Shown piece by piece: positions 15,584 to 24,065 of a stretch of 64,000 nt of DNA. Below the pieces are notes generated by a model. The model did not search any database, was not told the DNA's origin, and worked only from the letters and a program-made list of their open reading frames with translations. The stretch is taken from the NCBI GenBank assembly GCA_934513685.1, contig CAKSWY010000011.1:10403-74402 (forward strand), read 5' to 3'. The first letter of the stretch is position 1. Each line of letters starts with the position of its first letter. The stretch comes from an uncultured Oscillospiraceae bacterium. Lineage in GTDB: Bacteria; Bacillota; Clostridia; Oscillospirales; Ruminococcaceae. Position numbers and translations under genes: made by a program.

Positions 15584-18500
15584 ATGCTGCATCTGATTTT
15601 GGGGCCTTCCGGCACCGGAAAGTCCACCCTGCTCATGAACGAGATCCGCCGCCGGGCCGAGGCCAGGCAGGCCAGCATTCTGCTGGTGCCGGAGCAGTTC
15701 ACATCCTCCACCGAGGGGCGCATTTACCGGGAACTGGGGGACGGGCTTTCCGCCTGGGTGAGCAGTTACAGTTTCAGTTCGCTGGCCGAAAAGCTGCTGG
15801 ATGAATACGGCGGCGCGGCGGTGCGCACCGTGACGGACGCCGCCCGGGTGGTGCTGGTGCGCCGGGCGGTGGAAGCCCTCGGCCCGCGGGTGACCTATTA
15901 CGGCCGCCACCGGCGAAGCCCGGTGTTTTTGCAGAAGTGCGCCGAGACCGTGAACGAGCTGAAGAGCGCCGGGCTGACCGGCCCCCAGCTGGAGCGGCTT
16001 TCGGTGGGGCCGGGCCGGGAAAAGCTGGCGGAACTGGCAGCCATTTACGCGGCCTACGAGGCGCTTTTGCAGGGAACGGCCATGGACCCCGGCGACCGGG
16101 TGGAGCTGGCCGCCCAAAAGGCCGCCGAGCACCCGGAGTTCTTCCGCGGCCGGGCCGTATTTGTGGACGAGTTTGATACCTTCGATTCCGCCAAGCAGGC
16201 GCTGCTGCGGGCCATGCTGGCCGTATCTGATGTGACGGTGACCCTCTGCGCCGACGGGCTGACGGATTACGAGGGCGGCATGGGGCTGTTCAGCGGGGCC
16301 AAGCAGGTGGCGGCCCGGCTGCTGCGGCTGGCGGCCCAGGCGGGCTGCCGGGCGGATGCCCCCCGGGTGCTGACCGAGGACCTGCGCCACCAAAACGCCC
16401 CGGGGCTGGCGGCCCTGAGCCGGGCGCTGACCGGCGAGGAGGCACCGGCCGTCTGGCCGGGCGTGACCCTCTACAAGGCCCCGGACCGGGAGGACGAGGT
16501 GCGGGCGGTGGCGGCCACCATTCAAAAGCTGGCCCGACAGGGCGTGTGCTACCGGGAGATGGCGGTCATCTGCCGGGAAAGCGGGGACTATCTGCGTCTG
16601 GTGCGCACCGAGTTTGCCCGGGCGAACATTCCGCTGTTTGTGGATGAGGCCACCACGGCCCAGCTGGCCCCGCCGGCCCAGCTGGTGCGGGGGCTGCTGG
16701 GCGTACTGCGGGGCGGCCTGACCACCGAGCGGGTGCTGGCCGTGGCGAAAACCGGGCTGTGCGGCCTTTCGGAGCAGCAGCTGTGCGCCCTGGAAAATTA
16801 TGCCTTTACCTGGACGCTCACCGCCGCCAACTGGCGCGCCCCCTTTGACCGGAACCCCTCGGGCTTCGGCGGCGGCCCGCTGCGGGCGGAGGAACAGCAG
16901 CAGCTGGAGCTGGCCGAGGCAGCCCGGGCGCGGCTCATTCCACGGCTGGACGAGCTTTTGAAGCAGGCAAAGGGGCTGGATGCCCCGGCGCTGACCAAAT
17001 GCCTGTACCAGACCATGGAGAACCTGGACGCGGGCCGGGCCGACTTTGCCCTGGCCAAGCAGCTGGAGGCGGCGGGCCGCCTGGCCGAGAGCGCCGAGAC
17101 CCTGCGCCTTTGGAATGTGACCATGAACGTGCTGGACCAGATGGCGGTTCTGTTTGAGGGGGAGACGCTGGAGGCGGCCGAGTACGACGAGATGCTGACG
17201 CTGCTTCTGCGCAGCACCGATTTGGGGCACATCCCCCAGACGCTGGACGCGGTGATCTTTACCAGCGCAGGCAAAATGCGCTTGGACAGGCCGGATTACT
17301 GCTTTGTGATGGGGCTGGCGGAAGGCGAATTCCCCCGCGCGCCGGGGGACACGGGCCTTTTGACCCATGCGGACCGGGATGAGCTTCTGCGCATGGCGGC
17401 GGCCCTGCCGGAAGAGGAGCGCTTTGAGCTGCCCGACCGGTTTGAAAACCGGGTCATCCGGGAAAATGTGAGCTTTTACAAGGCGCTCACGGCGGCGGGC
17501 GGCGGGCTGTGGCTCAGCTGGGCCGAGGGGGCGGGCGGCCTGCCCGTCACCAGCGCCCTGCCGCTGCCGCCCGAGGGCCTGCCCGCCCCGCAGCTGACCG
17601 AGGCGGACCGCTGCCTGACCCCGGAGATGGCACTGGACCGGCTGGGCGAAGTCTGGCAGCAGCAAAGCCCCCTGCGGGCCACCCTGAAGCAGGCGCTGGA
17701 AGAGCGCGAGGGGCCTCTGCTGGCCCGGATGGAACAGGCCGGCCGCGAGGCGGATTTCCATGTGGAGCGCCCGGCGGCCGCCGAGGCGCTGCTGGGCAAG
17801 GAACTGCGGCTCTCCGCCAGCCAGCTGCGCAGCTTCTGCCAGTGCCAGTTTGCCTATTATATGGAATACGTGCTGCGCATCAAGCCCCAGAAGCCCGCCC
17901 GCATGGACCCGGCCCAGGGCGGCACCATGATCCATTACATTCTGGAAAAGGCCCTGCAGGAGCCGGATTTTTACGACCTGGACGAGCCGGGCCTGGAGCG
18001 CCTGGCGGCCCGGCTGGCCGCCCGCTTTGTGGAAGAGAACATCCCCGAGCCGGGGGCACAGCTGCGCTATCTGGCAGCCCGCATGGCCCGAAGCGCCGGA
18101 AAACTGCTGTGGTTTCTGCAGCAGGACCTTTTGCTGGACCCCTACGAGCCCACGGCCTTTGAGCTGGGCATCGGCGAGCAGGCGGGCCAGGTGCCGCCGC
18201 TGACCTTCCCGGTGGACGGGGAACATGAGGTCAAAGTGATCGGCAAGATCGACCGGGTGGACGTGCAGAACGGCCCCACTGGCGCGGCTGACCGGCTTCG
18301 GGTGGTGGACTACAAGACCGGCACAAAAAAATTCAGCCTGACCGATGTGCTCACCGGCGAAGAGTGCCAGATGCTGCTGTATCTGTTCACCCTCACCGCC
18401 CGTTGGCCCCTTTTGAAGGGGCACGCAGGCGAATTCCAGGAGGTGGAGTACCTGATGGTGGACCCCGCCCCCAAGGACGAGGGCCGGGCAAAGGCATTGC

Positions 18501-18910
18501 AGGAGGGCGGCGGCCTTGTGTACGAAAAGCAGGGCATGATTCTGGAGCGGGAAGGGGAGAAAGAGCCGCCCCTCCCCCCGGAAAAGCAGGCCGCCATGGC
18601 AAAGGCCAGCGCCACCGAGAGCCAGCAGGAAGCCTGGCGCAAGGGCAACCACCGGGTGACGCTTCACCGCAAACAGCTGGAAAACATCGAGGCGTATCTG
18701 CAGGAGCTGATCGTCTCCATGGCAAAGCGGCTGTATGCGGGGCAGATCACCGCCTGCCCGCGGCAGAACAAGCAGGGCACCACCGGCTGCAAGGCCTGGT
18801 GCCCCTACCGCAGTGTGTGCGGCCATGTGGACGGCGAGCATGAGCGGGAGCGCCCGGAGGAAAAGAAGGATTTGTTTATGGAAAAGGAGAACGTGGAATG
18901 GGACAACTGA
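15584..18910 (+). CDS. addB: ATP-dependent helicase/deoxyribonuclease subunit B (AddB)
   Basis: 1108 residues, near the usual 1100-1160. Domains: Walker A GPSGTGKST at 7-15; an inactivated helicase-like body; and a RecB-type nuclease domain at the C-terminus with VVDYKTGTKKF near 907. Four cysteines probably hold a [4Fe-4S] cluster: one of C752/C754 (SFCQCQFAYYMEY), then C1069, C1073 and C1079 (GCKAWCPYRSVC). With AddA it processes double-strand breaks to 3' tails for RecA loading, the role of RecBCD in E. coli. The spacing C-x3-C-x5-C differs from the C-x2-C-x5-C I recall for Bacillus. The ATG follows GAGGAAAAAC. Confidence 0.93.
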   Translation: MLHLILGPSGTGKSTLLMNEIRRRAEARQASILLVPEQFTSSTEGRIYRELGDGLSAWVSSYSFSSLAEKLLDEYGGAAVRTVTDAARVVLVRRAVEALGPRVTYYGRHRRSPVFLQKCAETVNELKSAGLTGPQLERLSVGPGREKLAELAAIYAAYEALLQGTAMDPGDRVELAAQKAAEHPEFFRGRAVFVDEFDTFDSAKQALLRAMLAVSDVTVTLCADGLTDYEGGMGLFSGAKQVAARLLRLAAQAGCRADAPRVLTEDLRHQNAPGLAALSRALTGEEAPAVWPGVTLYKAPDREDEVRAVAATIQKLARQGVCYREMAVICRESGDYLRLVRTEFARANIPLFVDEATTAQLAPPAQLVRGLLGVLRGGLTTERVLAVAKTGLCGLSEQQLCALENYAFTWTLTAANWRAPFDRNPSGFGGGPLRAEEQQQLELAEAARARLIPRLDELLKQAKGLDAPALTKCLYQTMENLDAGRADFALAKQLEAAGRLAESAETLRLWNVTMNVLDQMAVLFEGETLEAAEYDEMLTLLLRSTDLGHIPQTLDAVIFTSAGKMRLDRPDYCFVMGLAEGEFPRAPGDTGLLTHADRDELLRMAAALPEEERFELPDRFENRVIRENVSFYKALTAAGGGLWLSWAEGAGGLPVTSALPLPPEGLPAPQLTEADRCLTPEMALDRLGEVWQQQSPLRATLKQALEEREGPLLARMEQAGREADFHVERPAAAEALLGKELRLSASQLRSFCQCQFAYYMEYVLRIKPQKPARMDPAQGGTMIHYILEKALQEPDFYDLDEPGLERLAARLAARFVEENIPEPGAQLRYLAARMARSAGKLLWFLQQDLLLDPYEPTAFELGIGEQAGQVPPLTFPVDGEHEVKVIGKIDRVDVQNGPTGAADRLRVVDYKTGTKKFSLTDVLTGEECQMLLYLFTLTARWPLLKGHAGEFQEVEYLMVDPAPKDEGRAKALQEGGGLVYEKQGMILEREGEKEPPLPPEKQAAMAKASATESQQEAWRKGNHRVTLHRKQLENIEAYLQELIVSMAKRLYAGQITACPRQNKQGTTGCKAWCPYRSVCGHVDGEHERERPEEKKDLFMEKENVEWDN

Positions 18911-21900
18911 CATCCCCCCGCTGGACTCCGGCCCAGGAGACGGCCATCACCGACCGGGGCGGGGCGCTGCTGCTGAGCGCGGCGGCCGGAAGCGGCAAAA
19001 CCGCCGTGCTGACCGAGCGGGCGGTGGGCTTGATGTGCCAGGAAAACGACCCCGTGCCCGCCGAGCAGCTGCTGATCGTGACCTTTACCAACGCGGCGGC
19101 GGCCGAACTTCGGGCCCGGCTGGCCAAAAAGCTGAACACCCGGCTGGCGCAGACCCCGGCGGGCAGCCCGCAGCTGCACTGGATGCGCCGCCAGCAGATG
19201 ATGCTGGGCCGGGCGGACATCTGCACCATCGACGCCTTCTGCATCAAACTGCTGCGCCAGCAGTTCCGCGCGCTGGACATTCCGCCGGACTTTGCCACCG
19301 GCGATGAGGGCGGCCTGCTTACCCTGCGGGAGCAGGCCATGGCCGACACGCTGGAGGCCGCCTACCGGCAGGAGAACTTCTGCCGCTTTGCGGACCTTCT
19401 CGGGCGGAGCCGGTCGGATCAAGAGGCGGCGGAGGCCATCGGCCGTATGTACGATTTTCTGCGCACCCTGCCGGACTATCCCGCCCAGCTGGAAGCCTAC
19501 TGCGCCGCCTGGGAGAACGGTGCCCCGCTGGAGCAGACCGAGGTGTGCCGGGCCCAGGCGCGGTGGGCCGCGCGGGAGCTGCGGCAGGCGGATGAATCGC
19601 TGGCCTATGCCCAGACGCTCTGCGGCCAAGCGGAACAGGAGGACTTTGACGCGGTGCAGAAGGCCTATGGCCCGCCGCTGACCCAGGAGCGGGGCGCGCT
19701 GGCCAATGTGATCGCCCTGTTTGAAGCCCTGCGCTGGGATGAGGCGCTGGCGGCACTGGACGGCTGGAAAAAGGCTCGGGTGAGCTTTGCGCGGGCCAAA
19801 ACGCCGGAGGAAAAGAACGCGGAGCCGGGCACGGCCTTTTATTGGAAAAAGCGGGTGGTGACCGCCCGGGATGCCGCCGCCCAGATGGTGAAGGACCTGC
19901 AGGGCAGCAGCCTGCCCACCCGGCAGGAGTATGAGGAGGACCGGCAGACCGCCGCCCCTCTGGTGCGGGCGCTGGCCGATGCAGTGACGGACTTTGACCG
20001 CCGCTTCTGGGAGGCCCGGCGGGAGCACAAGCTGCTGGATTTTGCCGACCTGGAGCATCTGGCGTTAAAGCTGCTGTGGGACGGGAACGGCCCCACCCCG
20101 CTGGCGGCCCAGATCGCCGGGGGCTACCGGGCCGTGATGGTGGATGAATACCAGGACACCAACCGTTTGCAGGATACCCTGTACCACTGCCTGGCGGGGG
20201 ACGGCAGCAAGCTGTTCCTGGTGGGCGACCTGAAGCAGAGCATTTACCGCTTCCGTCAGGCGGACCCCACGGTGTTTCAGGAGAAAAAGCAGGAGTATGC
20301 CCTGTATCAGAACCCCGTACCGGGAGTGCCGGCCCCGGCCTACCCGGCCCAGCTGGCGCTGGACAACAACTTCCGCAGTGCAAAGGGCGTCATTGCGGCC
20401 ATCAACGGCATTTTCGGCGCGGTGATGACCCCCGCCGCGGGCGGCGTGGACTACGCCAACACCCCCGGCGAGGCACTGGCCCTGCCGCCCCAGCCGGAGG
20501 CCTATCCCGGCGGGTGCGAGCTGTGTCTGGTGTCCAGCCCGGAAAAGGAGGACGCGGGCTACATCGCCCGGCGCATCCGGGAGATGCTGGACAAGGGCTT
20601 TCCGGTGCGGGACGGGGCAGGGGGCACCCGCCCCTGCCGCCCCGAGGACTTTGCCATTCTTCTGCGCAGCTGGACCAACGCGGACAACTACCTTCAGGCG
20701 CTGGAAGGCGAGGGGCTGCAGGGCTATTCCGCCGCCCGGGAGGACCTGCTGGATTCTCCGGCGGTGCGGCCGCTGCTGAGCCTGCTGCACGTGCTGGACA
20801 ACCCCGCCCAGGACGTGGCCCTGGCCAGCGTGCTGCTCAGCCCGCTGGTGGGCCTGACCATGGGCGAGCTGACCGAACTGCGGGCTGCCCGCCCCCATGG
20901 CACCCTGTACCGGGCTGTTCTGCCCCGGCCGGAGCAGAGCGGGAAGAGCCAGGGTGAGCAGAAGGCCGAGGGCTTTTACGCCAGCCTGAGCGAACTGCGC
21001 AATCTGGCCCGCACCCTGCCGGTGGACCGGCTGCTGGATGAAGTTCTGGCCCGCACGGGCTATCTGGCCCTGGCCGGGGCCATGCCCGGCGGTGAGGTAC
21101 GCCGCCGGGAGGTGCTGGACTTTATTGATCTGGCCTGCGGCCTGGGCGAGCAGGGGCTGGCCGCGCTGGTGCGCAGCCTGGACGCCCTGGCAAAGCGGGG
21201 ACAGGTGAACAGCGCCAAGGGCGACCCGGTGCGACCGGGCTGTGTGTCGGTGATGACCATTCACGGTTCCAAGGGGCTGGAGTTCCCAGTGGTGTTCTGC
21301 GCCCGCCTGAGCAAGCAGTTCAACACGCAGGATCTGAACCATGCGGTGCTGTTCCACCCGAAAAACGGCGTGGGCCTGAAACTGCGCGGCCCGGGCGGTA
21401 CCTATGCAACCCTGGCCTATGAGCAGGTGCGCCGCGCCGCCCGGGAAGAGGGGCTGGGCGAGGAGATGCGGGTGCTCTACGTGGCCCTAACCCGCGCGAA
21501 GGACCGGCTGATCCTCACGCTGCCGGTGACGGAGGAGCCGCTCCCGGCCGGGAACGGGCCGGACACAAAGTCGAAGGGCTGGGAGAAGCTGGTGGACAAT
21601 GCGGTGCACGTGCGCATGGGCAACCGGCTGTCCCTCAGCCCCGGCGAATGGGTGCTGGCGGCGGCCATGGGCCACAAGAGCAGCGAACCGCTGTGGAGCC
21701 AGGTGGACCTATGCCCCCAGGACGCCGGGCTGACCCTCACGGACGCCTGGCCGCTGGAACTGCGCACGGAAAAGGCACCGCCCGCCCGCACGGCCGAGGT
21801 GCAGAAAGAGGCCGAGGCGGCGGCCGACCCGGAGCTGGCCCGCCAGCTGGCCGAGGGCTTTGCCTGGCGCTACCCCCATGAGAACCGCACCCGGCTGGCC

Positions 21901-22521
21901 GCCAAGGTGAGTGTGACCGGCTTGGTACACCGGGACGAAGAGGTGCAGATGGAGCGGCCCGCCTTTTTGCAGAAGGACGGCATGACTGGGGCCGAAAAGG
22001 GCACCGTGACCCATGCCTTTTTGCAGCACGCGGATCTGGAGCTGGCCGGGCGGGACCTGGAGGCCGAGGCCCGGCGGCAGGAGCAGCTGGGCCTGATCGC
22101 CTGCGAAAATGTGGAAAAGCTGGACCGGCACGCCCTGAAACGCTTCTTTGCAGGGGAGCTGTTCCGGCGCATCGGCGGGGCAAAGCAAGCACTGCGGGAG
22201 TATGCCTTCATCAGCGCGGTGCCCGCCGCTGCCCTGGCCGAGACCGACGAGGAAAAGGCCGGGCTGGACCCGAAGGCGGATACGGTGCTCATTCAGGGCG
22301 TAGCAGACCTGGTGCTGGTGTTTGAGGACCATGTGGAAATCGTGGACTACAAGACCGACCACAACAAAACCGCCGATGAGCTGCTGCGTGACTATGCGGC
22401 CCAGCTGCGGCTGTACGCCCGGGCCATCGGCCTGCGCCTTGCGCCCACCCCCGTCACCCGCTGCACGCTGTACAGCTTTGCATTGGGCAGAGAGGTGGAT
22501 GTGCCCCTGCGGGGTATGTGA
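18898..22521 (+). CDS. addA: ATP-dependent helicase/nuclease subunit A (AddA)
   Basis: 1207 residues. UvrD-type helicase motifs are clear: Walker A SAAAGSGKT near 27-35, motif Ia TFTNAAAAEL near 63, motif II VDEYQDT near 416, GDLKQSIYRFRQADP near 444, motif V TIHGSKGLEFPVVF near 786, and motif VI YVALTRAKDRL near 861. The C-terminal RecB-like nuclease site VEIVDYKTDHN is near 1150. The start overlaps the end of addB by 13 bases and has AAAAGGAGAAC inside the addB coding sequence, so expression is coupled. AddA supplies the 3'-5' helicase and one of the two nuclease sites of the AddAB complex. Confidence 0.96.
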   Translation: MGQLTSPRWTPAQETAITDRGGALLLSAAAGSGKTAVLTERAVGLMCQENDPVPAEQLLIVTFTNAAAAELRARLAKKLNTRLAQTPAGSPQLHWMRRQQMMLGRADICTIDAFCIKLLRQQFRALDIPPDFATGDEGGLLTLREQAMADTLEAAYRQENFCRFADLLGRSRSDQEAAEAIGRMYDFLRTLPDYPAQLEAYCAAWENGAPLEQTEVCRAQARWAARELRQADESLAYAQTLCGQAEQEDFDAVQKAYGPPLTQERGALANVIALFEALRWDEALAALDGWKKARVSFARAKTPEEKNAEPGTAFYWKKRVVTARDAAAQMVKDLQGSSLPTRQEYEEDRQTAAPLVRALADAVTDFDRRFWEARREHKLLDFADLEHLALKLLWDGNGPTPLAAQIAGGYRAVMVDEYQDTNRLQDTLYHCLAGDGSKLFLVGDLKQSIYRFRQADPTVFQEKKQEYALYQNPVPGVPAPAYPAQLALDNNFRSAKGVIAAINGIFGAVMTPAAGGVDYANTPGEALALPPQPEAYPGGCELCLVSSPEKEDAGYIARRIREMLDKGFPVRDGAGGTRPCRPEDFAILLRSWTNADNYLQALEGEGLQGYSAAREDLLDSPAVRPLLSLLHVLDNPAQDVALASVLLSPLVGLTMGELTELRAARPHGTLYRAVLPRPEQSGKSQGEQKAEGFYASLSELRNLARTLPVDRLLDEVLARTGYLALAGAMPGGEVRRREVLDFIDLACGLGEQGLAALVRSLDALAKRGQVNSAKGDPVRPGCVSVMTIHGSKGLEFPVVFCARLSKQFNTQDLNHAVLFHPKNGVGLKLRGPGGTYATLAYEQVRRAAREEGLGEEMRVLYVALTRAKDRLILTLPVTEEPLPAGNGPDTKSKGWEKLVDNAVHVRMGNRLSLSPGEWVLAAAMGHKSSEPLWSQVDLCPQDAGLTLTDAWPLELRTEKAPPARTAEVQKEAEAAADPELARQLAEGFAWRYPHENRTRLAAKVSVTGLVHRDEEVQMERPAFLQKDGMTGAEKGTVTHAFLQHADLELAGRDLEAEARRQEQLGLIACENVEKLDRHALKRFFAGELFRRIGGAKQALREYAFISAVPAAALAETDEEKAGLDPKADTVLIQGVADLVLVFEDHVEIVDYKTDHNKTADELLRDYAAQLRLYARAIGLRLAPTPVTRCTLYSFALGREVDVPLRGM

Positions 22522-22553
22522 AAACTTTTTTGCGCCCTGCGGGCAAAAAATGC

Positions 22554-22582
22554 TTGACAGAGGCCCAAACGGGTGGTATAGT
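22554..22582 (+). promoter_or_regulatory. Promoter of infC-rpmI-rplT
   Basis: Consensus TTGACA (22554-22559), exactly 17 bases, TATAGT (22577-22582). A roughly 180-base untranslated leader follows before infC. Confidence 0.9.
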
Positions 22583-22589
22583 AAGCAGG

Positions 22590-22758
22590 TAAAGAAAGCA
22601 GCACCCGGCCTTCTGGCCGTGCTCGCCTTGCGGCCAAAGAGGCCCGGGCCATACAGCAAACAACGCGAAAGCGTCTGTTTTTGATGTGTGTCAGAGCGCG
22701 GCCCGGTAAAACGGGCCGCGCTTTTATCGTTTGCCGCACAGCAAAATAAATTTTGGGT
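22590..22758 (+). ncRNA. infC leader, probably an L20-type autoregulatory attenuator
   Basis: A structured leader between the promoter and infC. It contains complementary GC-rich stretches (GGCCTTCTGGCC; CTTGCGGCCAAAGAGGCCCG) and ends in a terminator-like hairpin at 22696-22727. In Bacillus this operon is controlled by ribosomal protein L20, which binds its own leader and promotes early termination. The position, operon content and terminal hairpin fit, but I could not match the L20-binding fold base by base. Confidence 0.55.
22696..22727 (+). terminator. Leader terminator (attenuator) upstream of infC
   Basis: Perfect 10-base arms GCGCGGCCCG/CGGGCCGCGC, six-base loop, then TTTTATCG. Since it lies between promoter and coding sequence, it must be read through for expression and is therefore a likely regulatory stop. 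Confidence 0.85.
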
Positions 22759-22773
22759 TGGAGGTGTATCCCC

Positions 22774-23304
22774 ATCGCTACGAACAATGGCAAGAAGGAA
22801 CTGGACATCAATGGTGCGATCCGGGACCGTGAGGTTCGTCTGATCGGCGCCGACGGCAGCCAGCTGGGTGTGATGAGCGCCCGTGAGGCTCAGCGTCTGG
22901 CCGATGAGAAGAATCTGGACCTGGTGAAGATCGCTCCTCAGGCGGTGCCGCCCGTGTGCAAGATCCTGGATTACGGCAAGTATCGCTTTGAGCAGCAGAA
23001 ACGGGAAAAGGAAGCCAAGAAGAACCAGAAAGTGGTTGAAATCAAGGAGATCCGCCTGTCGCTGAACATCGACACCAACGATTTCAACACCAAGGTGAAC
23101 CAGGCTGCCAAGTTCATCAAGGCGGGGCATAAGCTCAAGGTCTCCATCCGCTTCCGCGGCCGTGAAATGGCTCACACCGCGCTGGGCCTCGAGGTCCACA
23201 AGCGGTTCGCCGAGGCACTGCCCGAAGCTGTGGTTGACAAACAGCCCAAACTGGAAGGGCGCAGCATGCTCATGTTCATGAGCCCCCGTCCCGCCCAGAA
23301 GTAA
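22774..23304 (+). CDS. infC: Translation initiation factor IF-3, probable AUC start
   Basis: 176 residues with the full IF-3 layout: an N-terminal domain (DINGAIRDREVRLIGADG, shown in part), the linker around 70-90 (KREKEAKKNQKVVEIKEIR in part), and a C-terminal domain with GHKLKVSIRFRGREM. It binds the 30S subunit and checks start codon choice. No ATG, GTG or TTG sits at the right distance from the ribosome site. TGGAGGTG (22759-22766) is seven bases ahead of ATC at 22774, which gives the protein start ATNNGKKELD. IF-3 genes are known to use rare AUN starts as feedback on IF-3 level. In-frame TTG codons at 22753 and 22758 overlap or precede the ribosome site and are poor candidates. Confidence 0.93.
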   Translation: MATNNGKKELDINGAIRDREVRLIGADGSQLGVMSAREAQRLADEKNLDLVKIAPQAVPPVCKILDYGKYRFEQQKREKEAKKNQKVVEIKEIRLSLNIDTNDFNTKVNQAAKFIKAGHKLKVSIRFRGREMAHTALGLEVHKRFAEALPEAVVDKQPKLEGRSMLMFMSPRPAQK

Positions 23305-23327
23305 ACAACATTCAGGAGGAAACAACA

Positions 23328-23525
23328 ATGCCTAAGCTGAAATCTCATTCCGGCGCCAAGAAGCGCTTCAAGCTGACCAAGAACGGCAAGGTCAAGCGCG
23401 GCCATGCCTTCCGCAGCCACATCCTGACCAAGAAGACCACCAAGGTTACCCGTGGTTACCGTATGCCCAGCTATGCTGACAAGACCAACGAGGCCGCTGT
23501 CAAGAGCATGCTGCCCTACGCCTGA
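23328..23525 (+). CDS. rpmI: Ribosomal protein L35 (bL35)
   Basis: 65 residues, full length. It starts PKLKSHSGAKKRFKLT after the Met and has KVKRGHAFRSHILTKKTTK, the usual L35 pattern of lysine-rich loops. It starts 23 bases after infC, with AGGAGGAAAC upstream, in the standard infC-rpmI-rplT order. It is a large-subunit protein near the exit-tunnel side of 23S rRNA. Confidence 0.97.
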   Translation: MPKLKSHSGAKKRFKLTKNGKVKRGHAFRSHILTKKTTKVTRGYRMPSYADKTNEAAVKSMLPYA

Positions 23526-23592
23526 ACCTGAACTTCGGTTCATCCCGGGAATTTACCAAAGAGATTAGTGACTGTAAAGGAGATACATTACC

Positions 23593-23946
23593 ATGGCTCG
23601 TATCAAAGGCGCGATGATGACCCGCAAAAGACGGAAGAAGACCCTGAAGCTGGCCAAGGGCTTCTACGGCAGCAAGAGCAAGCATTTTAAGATGGCCAAA
23701 CAGCAGGTCATGAAGAGCGGCAACTACGCCTTCGCTGGCCGCAAGATGAAGAAGCGTCAGTTCCGCAACCTGTGGATCGCCCGCATCAACAACGCGGTTC
23801 GTCCTCAGGGCATCAACTACTCTTCCTTCATGAACGGCCTGAAGAAGGCCGGCATCGACCTGAACCGCAAGATGCTCAGCGAGATGGCCATCCATGATCC
23901 CGCCAGCTTCAGCGCTCTGGTGGAGACCGCCAAGAAGGCTCTGTAA
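23593..23946 (+). CDS. rplT: Ribosomal protein L20 (bL20)
   Basis: 117 residues, full length, with the basic N-terminal extension (ARIKGAMMTRKRRKKTLKLA, in part), SKHFKMAKQQVMKSGNYAF and LWIARINNAVR in the globular half. L20 is needed for early 50S assembly and in Bacillus is the repressor of this operon through the infC leader. It starts after AAGGAGATAC, 67 bases downstream of rpmI. Confidence 0.98.
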   Translation: MARIKGAMMTRKRRKKTLKLAKGFYGSKSKHFKMAKQQVMKSGNYAFAGRKMKKRQFRNLWIARINNAVRPQGINYSSFMNGLKKAGIDLNRKMLSEMAIHDPASFSALVETAKKAL

Positions 23947-23960
23947 TCAGATTTTAGCAA

Positions 23961-23996
23961 GCAACGCCCGCGCACGCGCACGGGCGTCGCTTTTGT
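23961..23996 (+). terminator. Terminator of infC-rpmI-rplT
   Basis: GCAACGCCCG pairs with CGGGCGTCGC (one mismatch) around a 10-base loop and is followed by TTTTGTGTT. Confidence 0.85.
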
Positions 23997-24065
23997 GTTA
24001 GGGCAAATTTTGCCCGCCGGCCCGGCCCCGGGCGCCCTGCCTGGGGCAGAGAGAAAGGGGTGCCG

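Noticed and set aside
22522..22552. Terminator directly after addA
   Set aside because: The TTTTTTGC...GCAAAAAA hairpin has a bulge and no T-run after it on the plus strand, so it is not convincing; the next promoter starts inside its right flank.
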